Shown one piece after another: positions 1-5,796 of a stretch of DNA of 7,610 bases. Every line of letters begins with the position of its first letter. Within the stretch, counting starts at the first letter, position 1. The notes under the pieces are model-generated. The model ran no database searches. It was not told where the DNA came from and was given only the letters and a program-made list of their open reading frames with translations. This DNA comes from an uncultured Opitutia bacterium (GTDB lineage: Bacteria; Verrucomicrobiota; Verrucomicrobiia; Opitutales; UBA953), in contig CAIRWP010000126.1 of NCBI GenBank assembly GCA_903882335.1, forward strand, positions 1-7,610, in the 5' to 3' direction. Made by a program: the position numbers and the translations under genes.

Positions 1-99
1 GAGCGGCTGGGACATCTCCCTCGCAGGAAAGGCCGGGCGGCCGGGATGGCAAGGGCAAGCGGGGGCGGGGTTTGACTTCGCGGACGGCGGCGGCTTGAT

Positions 100-105
100 G
101 GAGGG
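100..105 (+). promoter_or_regulatory. Shine-Dalgarno site for the ketosynthase gene
   Basis: GGAGGG lies 7 nt upstream of the ATG at 113, an ideal Shine-Dalgarno distance. It overlaps or follows the other in-frame start candidates (TTG at 95, ATG at 98), which have no comparable motif before them. It therefore decides the start at 113. Confidence 0.7.
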
Positions 106-112
106 CTGCCCG

Positions 113-1354
113 ATGTCCTCGAAACCTCGCATCGTCATCACCGGCCTGGGCCTCACCGCCCCGAACGGCAACTCGCTGGCCGAGTTCCGGGCGAACCTGC
201 TCGCCGGCAAGGCCCGCATCGCCGAGATCGACGTCCGCCACATGGGCCGGCAGCCGGCCGGCGTCTGCGATTTCGACGCCACGAAGTGGCAGAAGCGGAA
301 GGAAATCCGCAACGGCACCCGGGTGGGCTCCATCTCCATCTACTGCGCCCGCGAGGCCCTCGCCGACGCCGGGCTGGACTGGGACCGGACCGACAAGTCC
401 CGCGTGGGCGTGTACCTCGGCATCACCGAGCACGGTAATGTCGAGACGGAGAACGAGATCCACAACATCTCGCAGTTCGGCAACGACACGAAGTACTGGA
501 CCCACCACCACAATCCCCGCACCGTGGCCAACAACCCGGCGGGCGAGGTGACGATGAACCTCGGGATTACCGGGCCCCACTACACCATCGGCGCGGCCTG
601 CGCCGCAGGCAACGCCGGCCTCATCCAAGCAGCCCAGATGCTACAGCTCGGCGAGGTCGACCTGGCCTTCGCCGGCGGCGTCTCCGAGTCGATCCACACC
701 TTCGGCATCTTCGCCGGCTTCAAGAACCAGGGAGCCCTGGCCCAGCACGCCGACCCGAACCAGGCCTCCCGGCCGTTCGACAAGGACCGCAACGGCATCG
801 TGATCTCCGAGGGCGGCGCCATCTACGTGCTGGAGCGCCTCGACGACGCGCTGGCCCGCGGCGCCCGCATCATCGCCGAGATCGCCGGGTGGTGCATCAA
901 CTCCGACGCGACCGACGCCGTGCTGCCCAACCCCGAGCGCCAGACCGAATGCGTCCGCCTAGCCCTCGCCCGCGCCGGGATGCAGCCCAACGACATCCAC
1001 ATCGTCTCGACGCACGCCACCGCGACGGCCTTGGGCGACGTGCAGGAATGCACCGCTCTGCGCACGGTCTTCACGGGCTGCCCGGACACCCGGATCAATA
1101 ACACCAAGAGCTTCATCGGCCACTGCATGGGGGCCGCGGGCGCCCTGGAACTCGCGGGCAACCTCCCTTCCTTCGAGGACGGCTGGGTCCACCCGACCAT
1201 CAATATCAGGGAAATCGACCCGGAATGCGCCCTCCCCGGCCTCGTCGTCAACCAGGCCGTGCGGGTACCCAAGGTGACGGCCATCCTGAACAACTCCTTC
1301 GGCATGCTGGGCATCAACTCCGCCCTGATTGTGAAGAAATATGGGGTTGCCTGA
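113..1354 (+). CDS. beta-ketoacyl-[acyl-carrier-protein] synthase (FabF-like, KAS II type)
   Basis: This is a cytoplasmic condensing enzyme that joins an acyl group to malonyl-ACP by decarboxylative Claisen condensation. The protein is 413 aa, the normal KAS II length, with both thiolase-fold halves. The N-terminus reads RIVITGLGLTAPNG. The nucleophile is Cys163 in GAACAAGNAG, and the two catalytic histidines are His301 (STHATATALGD) and His337 (TKSFIGHCMGAAGA), preceded by the conserved Lys332, so the Cys-His-His triad is complete. Several motifs differ from housekeeping FabF: HAT replaces HGT after His301, Asp268 sits where E. coli FabF has His268, and the gating loop GFGGTN becomes GMLGIN, replacing the Phe400 gatekeeper with Met398. 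The start at 113 is chosen for its Shine-Dalgarno motif. An ACP gene follows 34 nt downstream. These features suggest a dedicated secondary lipid or polyketide role rather than primary fatty acid elongation, but the product cannot be read from the sequence. The family call is very secure; the pathway is unknown. Confidence 0.93.
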   Translation: MSSKPRIVITGLGLTAPNGNSLAEFRANLLAGKARIAEIDVRHMGRQPAGVCDFDATKWQKRKEIRNGTRVGSISIYCAREALADAGLDWDRTDKSRVGVYLGITEHGNVETENEIHNISQFGNDTKYWTHHHNPRTVANNPAGEVTMNLGITGPHYTIGAACAAGNAGLIQAAQMLQLGEVDLAFAGGVSESIHTFGIFAGFKNQGALAQHADPNQASRPFDKDRNGIVISEGGAIYVLERLDDALARGARIIAEIAGWCINSDATDAVLPNPERQTECVRLALARAGMQPNDIHIVSTHATATALGDVQECTALRTVFTGCPDTRINNTKSFIGHCMGAAGALELAGNLPSFEDGWVHPTINIREIDPECALPGLVVNQAVRVPKVTAILNNSFGMLGINSALIVKKYGVA

Positions 1355-1388
1355 CCGGTTTTGGCCGTTTGAAACATAGACCGAAACT

Positions 1389-1649
1389 ATGACGAAGGAA
1401 GACATCAAGCGGGTCGTGCTCGACATCATCGCCGACATCGCCCCCGACGAGGACCTCTCCGGGGTGAAGCCAGAGGTGCGGTTGCGCGACCAGCTGTCGT
1501 TGGACTCCATGGATTTCCTGGATATCGTGATGGAGCTACGCAAGAAGCACGGCATCGAGGTCCCGGAAGCGGATTACGTGCAGCTGGCCTCCCTGGACTC
1601 CTGCGCGGAGTACCTGCTCCCGAAGTTCCAGGCCAAGGCCGCCAAGTAA
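1389..1649 (+). CDS. acyl carrier protein (phosphopantetheine-binding)
   Basis: This small acidic protein of 86 aa has the length and four-helix pattern of an acyl carrier protein. The 4'-phosphopantetheine attachment site is Ser40 in LSLDSMDFLD; the usual DSL motif reads DSM here, a common variant in specialised ACPs. The following helix (IVMELRKKHGIEVPEADY) supplies the acidic helix II/III surface that partner enzymes recognise. A lysine/alanine-rich tail closes the protein. The gene begins 34 nt after the ketosynthase stop, with no terminator-like hairpin in between, so the two are probably co-transcribed and this ACP is probably the substrate carrier for that ketosynthase. No clear Shine-Dalgarno motif precedes the ATG. 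It is probably not the housekeeping AcpP, which usually sits in the fabD-fabG-acpP-fabF cluster; that cluster is not seen here. A holo-ACP synthase must act on it from elsewhere in the genome. Confidence 0.9.
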   Translation: MTKEDIKRVVLDIIADIAPDEDLSGVKPEVRLRDQLSLDSMDFLDIVMELRKKHGIEVPEADYVQLASLDSCAEYLLPKFQAKAAK

Positions 1650-1694
1650 GCCGCGGTCCCGGCGGAACTCTGGGGGATGCCCGGTGTTCTAGAT

Positions 1695-1724
1695 TTGCCC
1701 CGCTTCCGGCGGAGCACATATATT
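1695..1724 (+). promoter_or_regulatory. candidate sigma-70 promoter for the secreted-protein gene
   Basis: TTGCCC (1695-1700) and TATATT (1719-1724) are separated by 18 nt. They match the consensus -35 box at four of six positions and the -10 box at five of six. The -10 lies in a short AT-rich island (1716-1730) that stands out in this GC-rich DNA. Transcription would be expected to begin about 7 nt downstream, at or next to the GTG at 1731, implying a leaderless or nearly leaderless mRNA. This is pattern matching only. Confidence 0.45.
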
Positions 1725-1730
1725 ATCCTT

Positions 1731-2747
1731 GTGAGACCCCTCCTCGCCCTCCTGCTGCTCTGCGCCGGCCTCGCCCGGGCCGAAAGCATCCAGCTCCGCA
1801 AGAACGGCAACGTGGTCAGCTTCGAATACCTCACGCAGGACGAGGACACCATCACCGTCCAGCTGCCGGGTAAGGACACGGTCCTGACCTACAAGTGGGA
1901 GGACCTTGACCAGGATTGGGTCAAGAAGAACCAGCCCAAGCTCTGGGCCGAACGCCAGCTGCTGATCAAGCCCGAGGAGGCGCCGGACAAGAAGATGGAA
2001 AAGTCCAAGGAGTCCGAGTCCGACCCCTTTGCCCAGGAACTGCCGCCGGCTGACCTGAAAACCTTGGTCCGTAACCTCGCCTCGGCCATGACGGATGGGC
2101 TCAAGGGGATCCCGATGGGTTCCGTGGAGCCTCTCTGCAAGGAAGCCGATATCGACGAAGCCGCCTTCTGGAAGAGCTACGATGAACTGAAGAAGGCCAG
2201 CAAGGTGGCCGGGGTGACCAAGGCCGCCGAGCCCGCCGAGAAGACCGAGGCCAAGGAAGTCGAGAAACCCGAGAAGGAGACCCCCAAGCGGACCGCCACG
2301 AAGGCCCCCGCGGGCAAGACCAACAACGCCAGCCGCGGCAAGGACGGGCAGGTCAGCGCCCAGCGTTCCGCCGAGAACAAGGCCCGCGAAGAGGCCGTGA
2401 AGAAGGACCTCGAGAACGACGTCCGCTCCTTCAACGGGGTCGGTTACCTCCGCATGCTCACGGAGAACGGCCCGCGGGCCCGGCTCACCTGGGCCATCCT
2501 GCGCCGCACGCCGGAGGACCGGCGGATCCTCGTCGCCAGCCTGCGTAAATATGAAAGCCAGGCCGGCCAGATGGCGGAGAAGCCGGACTTCAAGGACAAG
2601 AACGAGACCTTGGCCCTCAAGAAGACCATCGCCAACGCGGCCGATGCGCTGGAAAAGGTCACCCGGGAGTCGGCGACCATGGAGAGCCGGCTCCAGGGCG
2701 ACTGCCAATCGCTGCTGCTGAAGATCACCCCGGCGCTGGGGAAGTAA
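1731..2747 (+). CDS. secreted protein of unknown function with SHD1-like N-terminal domain and Lys/Glu-rich linkers
   Basis: I do not recognise a characterised family. From the GTG at 1731 the protein is 338 aa and starts with a compact Sec signal peptide: MRP, a leucine-rich core, then GLARA with likely cleavage after Ala17. Residues 20-75 form a predicted small beta domain (LRKNGNVVSFEYL, then DTITVQLPGKD, then TYKWEDL). It recalls the SHD1-like modules common in secreted PVC proteins, in which a residue or modification is read out along a small barrel. Residues 82-105 and 163-204 are Lys/Glu/Ala/Pro-rich low-complexity linkers. They flank a short helical segment (about 106-160), and the C-terminus (about 210-338) is charged and helical. 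The same frame extends upstream to an ATG at 1677, which would add 18 residues before the signal core. GTG is preferred because it gives a normal signal peptide and follows a promoter-like -10 box, but neither start has a good Shine-Dalgarno motif. A strong terminator follows the stop. Likely periplasmic; function unknown. Confidence 0.8.
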   Translation: MRPLLALLLLCAGLARAESIQLRKNGNVVSFEYLTQDEDTITVQLPGKDTVLTYKWEDLDQDWVKKNQPKLWAERQLLIKPEEAPDKKMEKSKESESDPFAQELPPADLKTLVRNLASAMTDGLKGIPMGSVEPLCKEADIDEAAFWKSYDELKKASKVAGVTKAAEPAEKTEAKEVEKPEKETPKRTATKAPAGKTNNASRGKDGQVSAQRSAENKAREEAVKKDLENDVRSFNGVGYLRMLTENGPRARLTWAILRRTPEDRRILVASLRKYESQAGQMAEKPDFKDKNETLALKKTIANAADALEKVTRESATMESRLQGDCQSLLLKITPALGK

Positions 2748-2771
2748 GCCGCTTTCGCGGTGATAAAAAGG

Positions 2772-2806
2772 ACCGGCCGCCTTCGCGAGAAGACGGCCGG
2801 TGTTTT
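2772..2806. terminator. bidirectional intrinsic terminator between the secreted-protein gene and tRNA-Ala
   Basis: An 8-bp GC stem (ACCGGCCG at 2772-2779 with CGGCCGGT at 2794-2801) continues, after a C/A mismatch, into CTTC/GAAG closed by a GCGA tetraloop. On the + strand it is followed by GTTTTA, terminating the gene that ends at 2747. On the - strand the same hairpin is followed by CCTTTTTATC, placing a terminator just after the 3' end of the tRNA. A second small hairpin, CCGC-TTTC-GCGG (2749-2760), sits directly after the upstream stop codon; on the - strand it carries a GAAA tetraloop. The hairpin pairing is read directly from the sequence; dual use is inferred. Confidence 0.8.
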
Positions 2807-2808
2807 AA

Positions 2809-2884
<76 letters not shown>

Positions 2885-2897
2885 TTGAAAAGGGAGG

Positions 2898-2929
2898 ATT
2901 AACAAAGATGCGGGCGGGGGGAGGGTCAA
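2898..2929 (-). promoter_or_regulatory. candidate promoter for tRNA-Ala
   Basis: On the - strand, TTGACC (2929-2924) is a five-of-six match to the -35 consensus. Downstream lies an AT-rich patch, TTTGTTAAT (2906-2898), the only -10-like sequence at a suitable distance: TTTGTT at 17 nt spacing is weak, GTTAAT at 20 nt is better but far. Transcription would start a few bases before the mature 5' end at 2884, as expected for a tRNA leader. The -35 is convincing and the -10 is not. Confidence 0.4.
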
Positions 2930-2995
2930 CGCTTTTTTCCGACCGAGGCCCAATAACGCGTTGCCAAGGCACATTCCTGCCGTTGCCTTCGTTTT

Positions 2996-3853
2996 GTGGA
3001 AGATTCCGCCGACACCCCCCCGCCGCCCGAACCGGGCGCCTCCCGGGGCCTGCGCGTCGAATCCGAGTTCATCGAAAGCCTCCCGGTCGCCCATTGGGAA
3101 GGCGACATCGAGTTGGTGGAATCCGTCAAGGCCGCCGAGAAGGCCGTAGCCCGGCTCGCCCAAGAGCGCGTGCTCGGTTTCGACACGGAGACCCGGCCGG
3201 TCTTCGGCCGCCCCTCCTACATCTTCAAGGTCCGCGACCGGGCCGGCCGGGCCGACAAGGTCATCGCCGCCGAGAGCAAGGCGAGCCGCGAGCTCGGTCA
3301 CCTGATGCGCGGCAAGAGCATCGAGGAGTCCTACCTCTGGGTGAACGGCAAGGTCTCCTTCCCGGGGCATTACGTCCGCGCCGGCGACACCATCGAGATC
3401 GAGCCGCCCAAGAACCTGCCCGCGATCCTGCAGCTGGCCGGCGAACACTGCGTCTACATCTTCCGCCTGCACGGCCCGATGCGTCAGCCGCTCCTGCATT
3501 GCGGCGGCCTGGCGCCCGTCTTCCCGCTGCTCTGCAACCCGCGCCAGGCCAAGGTCGGCGTGGCGGTCCGCGACGACGTGAAGAACCTACAGGCGCGCGC
3601 CCCCTTCGACAGCCGTGGCTTCATCGATATCGCCGACTTCACCAAGAAGGCGGGCATCGAGAATACGGGTCTGCGCGCCCTCGCCGCCCATTACCTCAAC
3701 CGACAGATGAAGAAGTCCAAGAAGGTGCAGACGTCGCACTGGGATGAGGAACTGCAGGATAACCAGGTCCAGTACGCGGCCAACGACGCCTGGTACAGCC
3801 GCGAACTCTTCCTGGAACTCGAGAAGCGCGGTATCGCCCCGCGCTTCGAATAA
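2996..3853 (+). CDS. DEDDy-type 3'-5' exonuclease (RNase D/WRN-exo-like) with an inserted S4-like domain
   Basis: This 285-aa protein has the RNase H-like DEDDy 3'-5' exonuclease fold, which removes nucleotides from 3' ends of RNA or DNA using two metal ions. Motif I is VLGFDTETRP (Asp63, Glu65). Motif II is GVAVRDDVKNLQ (likely Asp194). Motif III is QYAANDAW (Tyr260, Asp264). All five expected residues are present, as is the family-typical KKVQTSHW stretch before motif III. The N-terminal 60 residues are Pro-rich and then contain ESLPVAHWEGDIELV, which resembles the leader of related bacterial proteins. The oddity is between motif I and the next core strand (ILQLAG, residues 144-149): related proteins have roughly 10-15 residues there, and this one has about 75, including an S4-like module. 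The only upstream in-frame start after the stop at 2954 is GTG at 2996, with no clear Shine-Dalgarno motif. A ferredoxin gene follows after 10 nt. It is not a full RNase D because no HRDC domain is present. Whether the substrate is RNA or DNA is undetermined. Confidence 0.88.
   Translation: MEDSADTPPPPEPGASRGLRVESEFIESLPVAHWEGDIELVESVKAAEKAVARLAQERVLGFDTETRPVFGRPSYIFKVRDRAGRADKVIAAESKASRELGHLMRGKSIEESYLWVNGKVSFPGHYVRAGDTIEIEPPKNLPAILQLAGEHCVYIFRLHGPMRQPLLHCGGLAPVFPLLCNPRQAKVGVAVRDDVKNLQARAPFDSRGFIDIADFTKKAGIENTGLRALAAHYLNRQMKKSKKVQTSHWDEELQDNQVQYAANDAWYSRELFLELEKRGIAPRFE
3209..3412 (+). other. in-frame insertion encoding an S4-like RNA-binding module within the exonuclease
   Basis: This stretch encodes about residues 72-139 of the exonuclease. 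Its second half, WVNGKVSFPGHYVRAGDTIEI split around the central Pro-Gly, follows the S4 consensus V-N-G-x-V-x-x-P-x-x-x-V-x-x-G-D-x-I-x-I seen in ribosomal protein S4 and pseudouridine synthases. Upstream, GRADKVIAAE and KASRELGHLMRGKS could be the two S4 helices (compare R-L-D-K-x-L-A and S-R-x-x-A-x-x-L-I), though the spacing to VNG is a few residues longer than usual. Reading frame and base composition are continuous with the surrounding gene, so this looks like a genuine domain insertion and not a sequencing error. The S4 assignment is by eye. Confidence 0.6.
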
Positions 3854-3863
3854 GCGGGCCACG

Positions 3864-4217
3864 ATGGACGCCGCCGACCAAGCCCGCGCACTCGGATTGG
3901 ACGGGACCAGGCGGCACCTCTTCCTCTGCGTGAAGTCGTCCGAGCAGGCGTGCTGCGCTGGCGAGGTCGCGGCGCGCTCGTGGGATTTCCTCAAAGGTCG
4001 GCTGAAGGAGCTCGGGCTTACCGAGCGCGGCGGCGTCCAACGCACCAAGGCGGACTGCCTGCGCGTCTGCGTCCAAGGCCCCGTCGCCGTGGTCTACCCG
4101 GAAGGCATCTGGTACCGCGACTGCACGCCGGCGAACCTTGAACGGATCATCCAGGAGCACCTGATCGGCGGCCGGGTCGTCGCAGAGCTGCGCTTCGCGG
4201 GACCGGCACGTCCGTAA
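3864..4217 (+). CDS. (2Fe-2S) ferredoxin, thioredoxin-like fold
   Basis: This 117-aa cytoplasmic protein is of the thioredoxin-like ferredoxin family, small electron carriers related to the NuoE/HoxE [2Fe-2S] domain. The strand HLFLCV carries Cys22, followed by Cys30-Cys31. The second cysteine pair is Cys65 and Cys69 in ADCLRVCVQGP, giving the family pattern C-x(7 or 8)-C ... C-x3-C. The family-typical segment VVYPEGIWYRD follows, then ERIIQEHLIGGRVV near the C-terminus. Cys87 is an extra cysteine of unknown role. Start: the ATG at 3864 lies 10 nt after the exonuclease stop and places the first beta strand at the normal position; upstream extension would overlap the exonuclease C-terminus in another frame. 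No strong Shine-Dalgarno motif is present, so translational coupling to the exonuclease is likely. The redox partner is not visible in the window. Confidence 0.88.
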   Translation: MDAADQARALGLDGTRRHLFLCVKSSEQACCAGEVAARSWDFLKGRLKELGLTERGGVQRTKADCLRVCVQGPVAVVYPEGIWYRDCTPANLERIIQEHLIGGRVVAELRFAGPARP

Positions 4218-4263
4218 GGTCGGCGGCGGCATTACCGCGAAACCTGGTTGCGGGCGACCCCAG

Positions 4264-4275
4264 CCCGACGTCGGG
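4264..4275. repeat. perfect 12-bp palindrome in the convergent intergenic gap
   Basis: CCCGACGTCGGG is a perfect palindrome in the 106-nt space between the convergent ferredoxin and SulP genes. Upstream of it, an imperfect hairpin (CCGC...AAC-CTG-GTT-GCGG, about 4232-4251) can also form. There is no T-run on either side, so neither is a standard intrinsic terminator. It could aid Rho-dependent termination, bind a dimeric protein, or be chance in GC-rich DNA. Confidence 0.5.
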
Positions 4276-4323
4276 ATGACGGCGTCGGAGCAGGGCCCGG
4301 GGTGGAAAAGCGCCGGCGGTGGC

Positions 4324-5781
4324 TCAGGCCGGGCGGCCGAGACGCGGACGACCTTCGGCCGCGGGCTTGTACCACTCCTCCTGCGACTCCTCCACCCGGA
4401 CCTTGCCGCCGGTCTTCTCATGGTTGAGCCGCCAGCTGTGCAGCGACTCGAAGGCGGCGTGGTCGATGTAATCGACGTCGAGATCGACGTCAACGGCGGC
4501 GCCGGCCGGGAGCGCGGAGAGCTCGAAGTTGAGTTTGGGGACGCAGGCGAAGGTGAGCGTGCCGCGGATGGCGACCTTCCAGAGGTCGCCCTCCTGGCGC
4601 TTCTCGACCTTGACGCTCGAGAGCCGGCGGATGGCGTAGAAGACGGAGACGGCCACGCCGAGGCCCACGCCGGCCAGCAGGTTGATGCACGTGACGCCCG
4701 CGACGGTGGCCCAGTAGATGCGGACCTCATGGTGGACGGTCAGCTCGCGGATGTGGTGGAGGTTGACGAGGTTGATGCCGACGTGGACGAGGAGACCGGC
4801 CAGCACCGCCAGCGGGATGCTCTCGATCAGGGCGCCCAGGAAAAGCACGCAGAGCAGGATCCAGACGCCATGGAAGACGGCCGACCAGCGGGAAACCCCG
4901 CCGGCGGCGATATTGGCCGAGGAGCGCACGATGACGCCGGTGATCGGCAAGCCGCCGAGCAGGCCGGAGACGAGATTACCGGCGCCTTGGGCGGTCAGCT
5001 CCTTGTCGAGGTTCGACCGCGGGCCGCTGTGCAGTTTGTCGGTGGCGACGGCGCAAAGGAGCGACTCGATGCTGGCGATCACGGCGAGGGTGAGGACCGC
5101 GACGATGAAGATGCCCCATTCGGTCGGCAGCTTGAGCTGGGTGAAGGCCAGGGTCTCCGGCAGGTCGACGCGCTTGACGTCCATCTTCGCCACGAGCGAC
5201 ACCGCGGTACCAGCCACCACGGCGACCAAGGGACCTGGGATGGCACGCACGGCGGGCCAGGGGAGTTTCTTCCAGACGATGAGCACGGCGATGGTCAGCA
5301 CACCGAGGATGGTGGCGTCCAGGTTCAGCGCGCCCAAACGGGCCGGCAGCGCCATCAGGTTGGCCAGCGGGGCGCTGGCGGGGGATCCGCCCAGGAGCAC
5401 GTGAGCCTGGGCCAGGGCGATGGAAATCCCGATGCCCGCCAGCATGCCATGGACGACGGAAGGCGCGATCACCAGGGTCCCGCGGGCGACCTTGAGGAAA
5501 CCCAGCAGCAACTGGACGCCGCCGGCGCAGGCCGTGGCGAGGCAGACGACCTCCCAACCGAGTTGCTGTACCAAGCCGAAGACGACCACGGTCAACCCGG
5601 CCGCCGGACCGGAGACCTGCAACGGGGAGCCGGCCAGCAGGCCGGTGACGATGCCGCCGGCGACCGCCCCGATGAGTCCCGCGATCACGGGAGCCCCGGA
5701 AGCTAGGGCGATCCCCAGAGACAGCGGGACGGCGACGAGGAAGACGACAAGGGAGGCGGGCAGGTCGCGGCGGAGGTCCAT
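4324..5781 (-). CDS. SulP-family inorganic anion transporter with C-terminal STAS-like domain
   Basis: This 485-aa inner-membrane transporter is of the SLC26/SulP family (sulfate, bicarbonate or related anions, usually with Na+ or H+ coupling or exchange). The N-terminus MDLRRDLPASLVVFLVAVPL aligns directly with family members, supporting the start at 5781. Hydrophobic segments run through about residue 385. Family hallmarks include GSPLQVSGPAAGLT (51-64, the substrate-binding TM3 region), ASIESLL (236-242), and the block LDKELTAQGAGN...SGLLGGLPITGVIVRSSAN (258-290). A STAS-like domain covers about 398-470 (KVAIRGTLTFA, then DVDYIDHAAFESLHSW, then TGGKVRVE) and is shorter than in the longer eukaryotic members. 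The style resembles bacterial SulP proteins associated with carbonic anhydrase, suggesting bicarbonate as one possible substrate, but no carbonic anhydrase gene is in the window, so substrate is not assigned. A weak AGGG lies 10 nt before the ATG. Confidence 0.92.
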   Translation of the reverse strand: MDLRRDLPASLVVFLVAVPLSLGIALASGAPVIAGLIGAVAGGIVTGLLAGSPLQVSGPAAGLTVVVFGLVQQLGWEVVCLATACAGGVQLLLGFLKVARGTLVIAPSVVHGMLAGIGISIALAQAHVLLGGSPASAPLANLMALPARLGALNLDATILGVLTIAVLIVWKKLPWPAVRAIPGPLVAVVAGTAVSLVAKMDVKRVDLPETLAFTQLKLPTEWGIFIVAVLTLAVIASIESLLCAVATDKLHSGPRSNLDKELTAQGAGNLVSGLLGGLPITGVIVRSSANIAAGGVSRWSAVFHGVWILLCVLFLGALIESIPLAVLAGLLVHVGINLVNLHHIRELTVHHEVRIYWATVAGVTCINLLAGVGLGVAVSVFYAIRRLSSVKVEKRQEGDLWKVAIRGTLTFACVPKLNFELSALPAGAAVDVDLDVDYIDHAAFESLHSWRLNHEKTGGKVRVEESQEEWYKPAAEGRPRLGRPA

Positions 5782-5796
5782 AAGGGGTGCGCCCTA

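Noticed and set aside
1..15. Possible divergent gene starting at a - strand ATG (15-13) after a GAGGGAG
   Set aside because: Only five codons (MSQPL) are inside the window and the Shine-Dalgarno spacing is too short. It cannot be supported.
72..100. TTGACT as a -35 box for the ketosynthase
   Set aside because: No acceptable -10 follows at 16-18 nt, and the region around 95-100 has only a two-of-six match.
1..112. Open frame continuous with the ketosynthase back to the window edge, and another frame ending with a TGA at 96-98 that overlaps an ATG
   Set aside because: The upstream translation is Gly/Ala/Arg-rich and unlike a protein domain. A good Shine-Dalgarno motif marks the real start at 113. 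Neither upstream frame gives a credible gene end.
1689..2708. Long - strand open frame antisense to the secreted-protein gene
   Set aside because: It is Gly/Leu-rich and repetitive, a mirror of the Lys/Glu-rich + strand codons, with no domain signal. The + strand frame has a signal peptide and a terminator.
3209..3412. Exonuclease insertion as a frameshift or assembly artefact
   Set aside because: The frame is open and unbroken, codon use matches the flanks, both flanking exonuclease motifs are in the same frame, and the insert has its own domain-like pattern.
4276..5706. Long + strand open frame antisense to the SulP gene (476 codons)
   Set aside because: Its translation is Asp/Gly/Gln/Arg-rich low complexity with no recognisable motif, and the opposite strand encodes an unmistakable SulP transporter. 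Long antisense frames are expected in GC-rich DNA.
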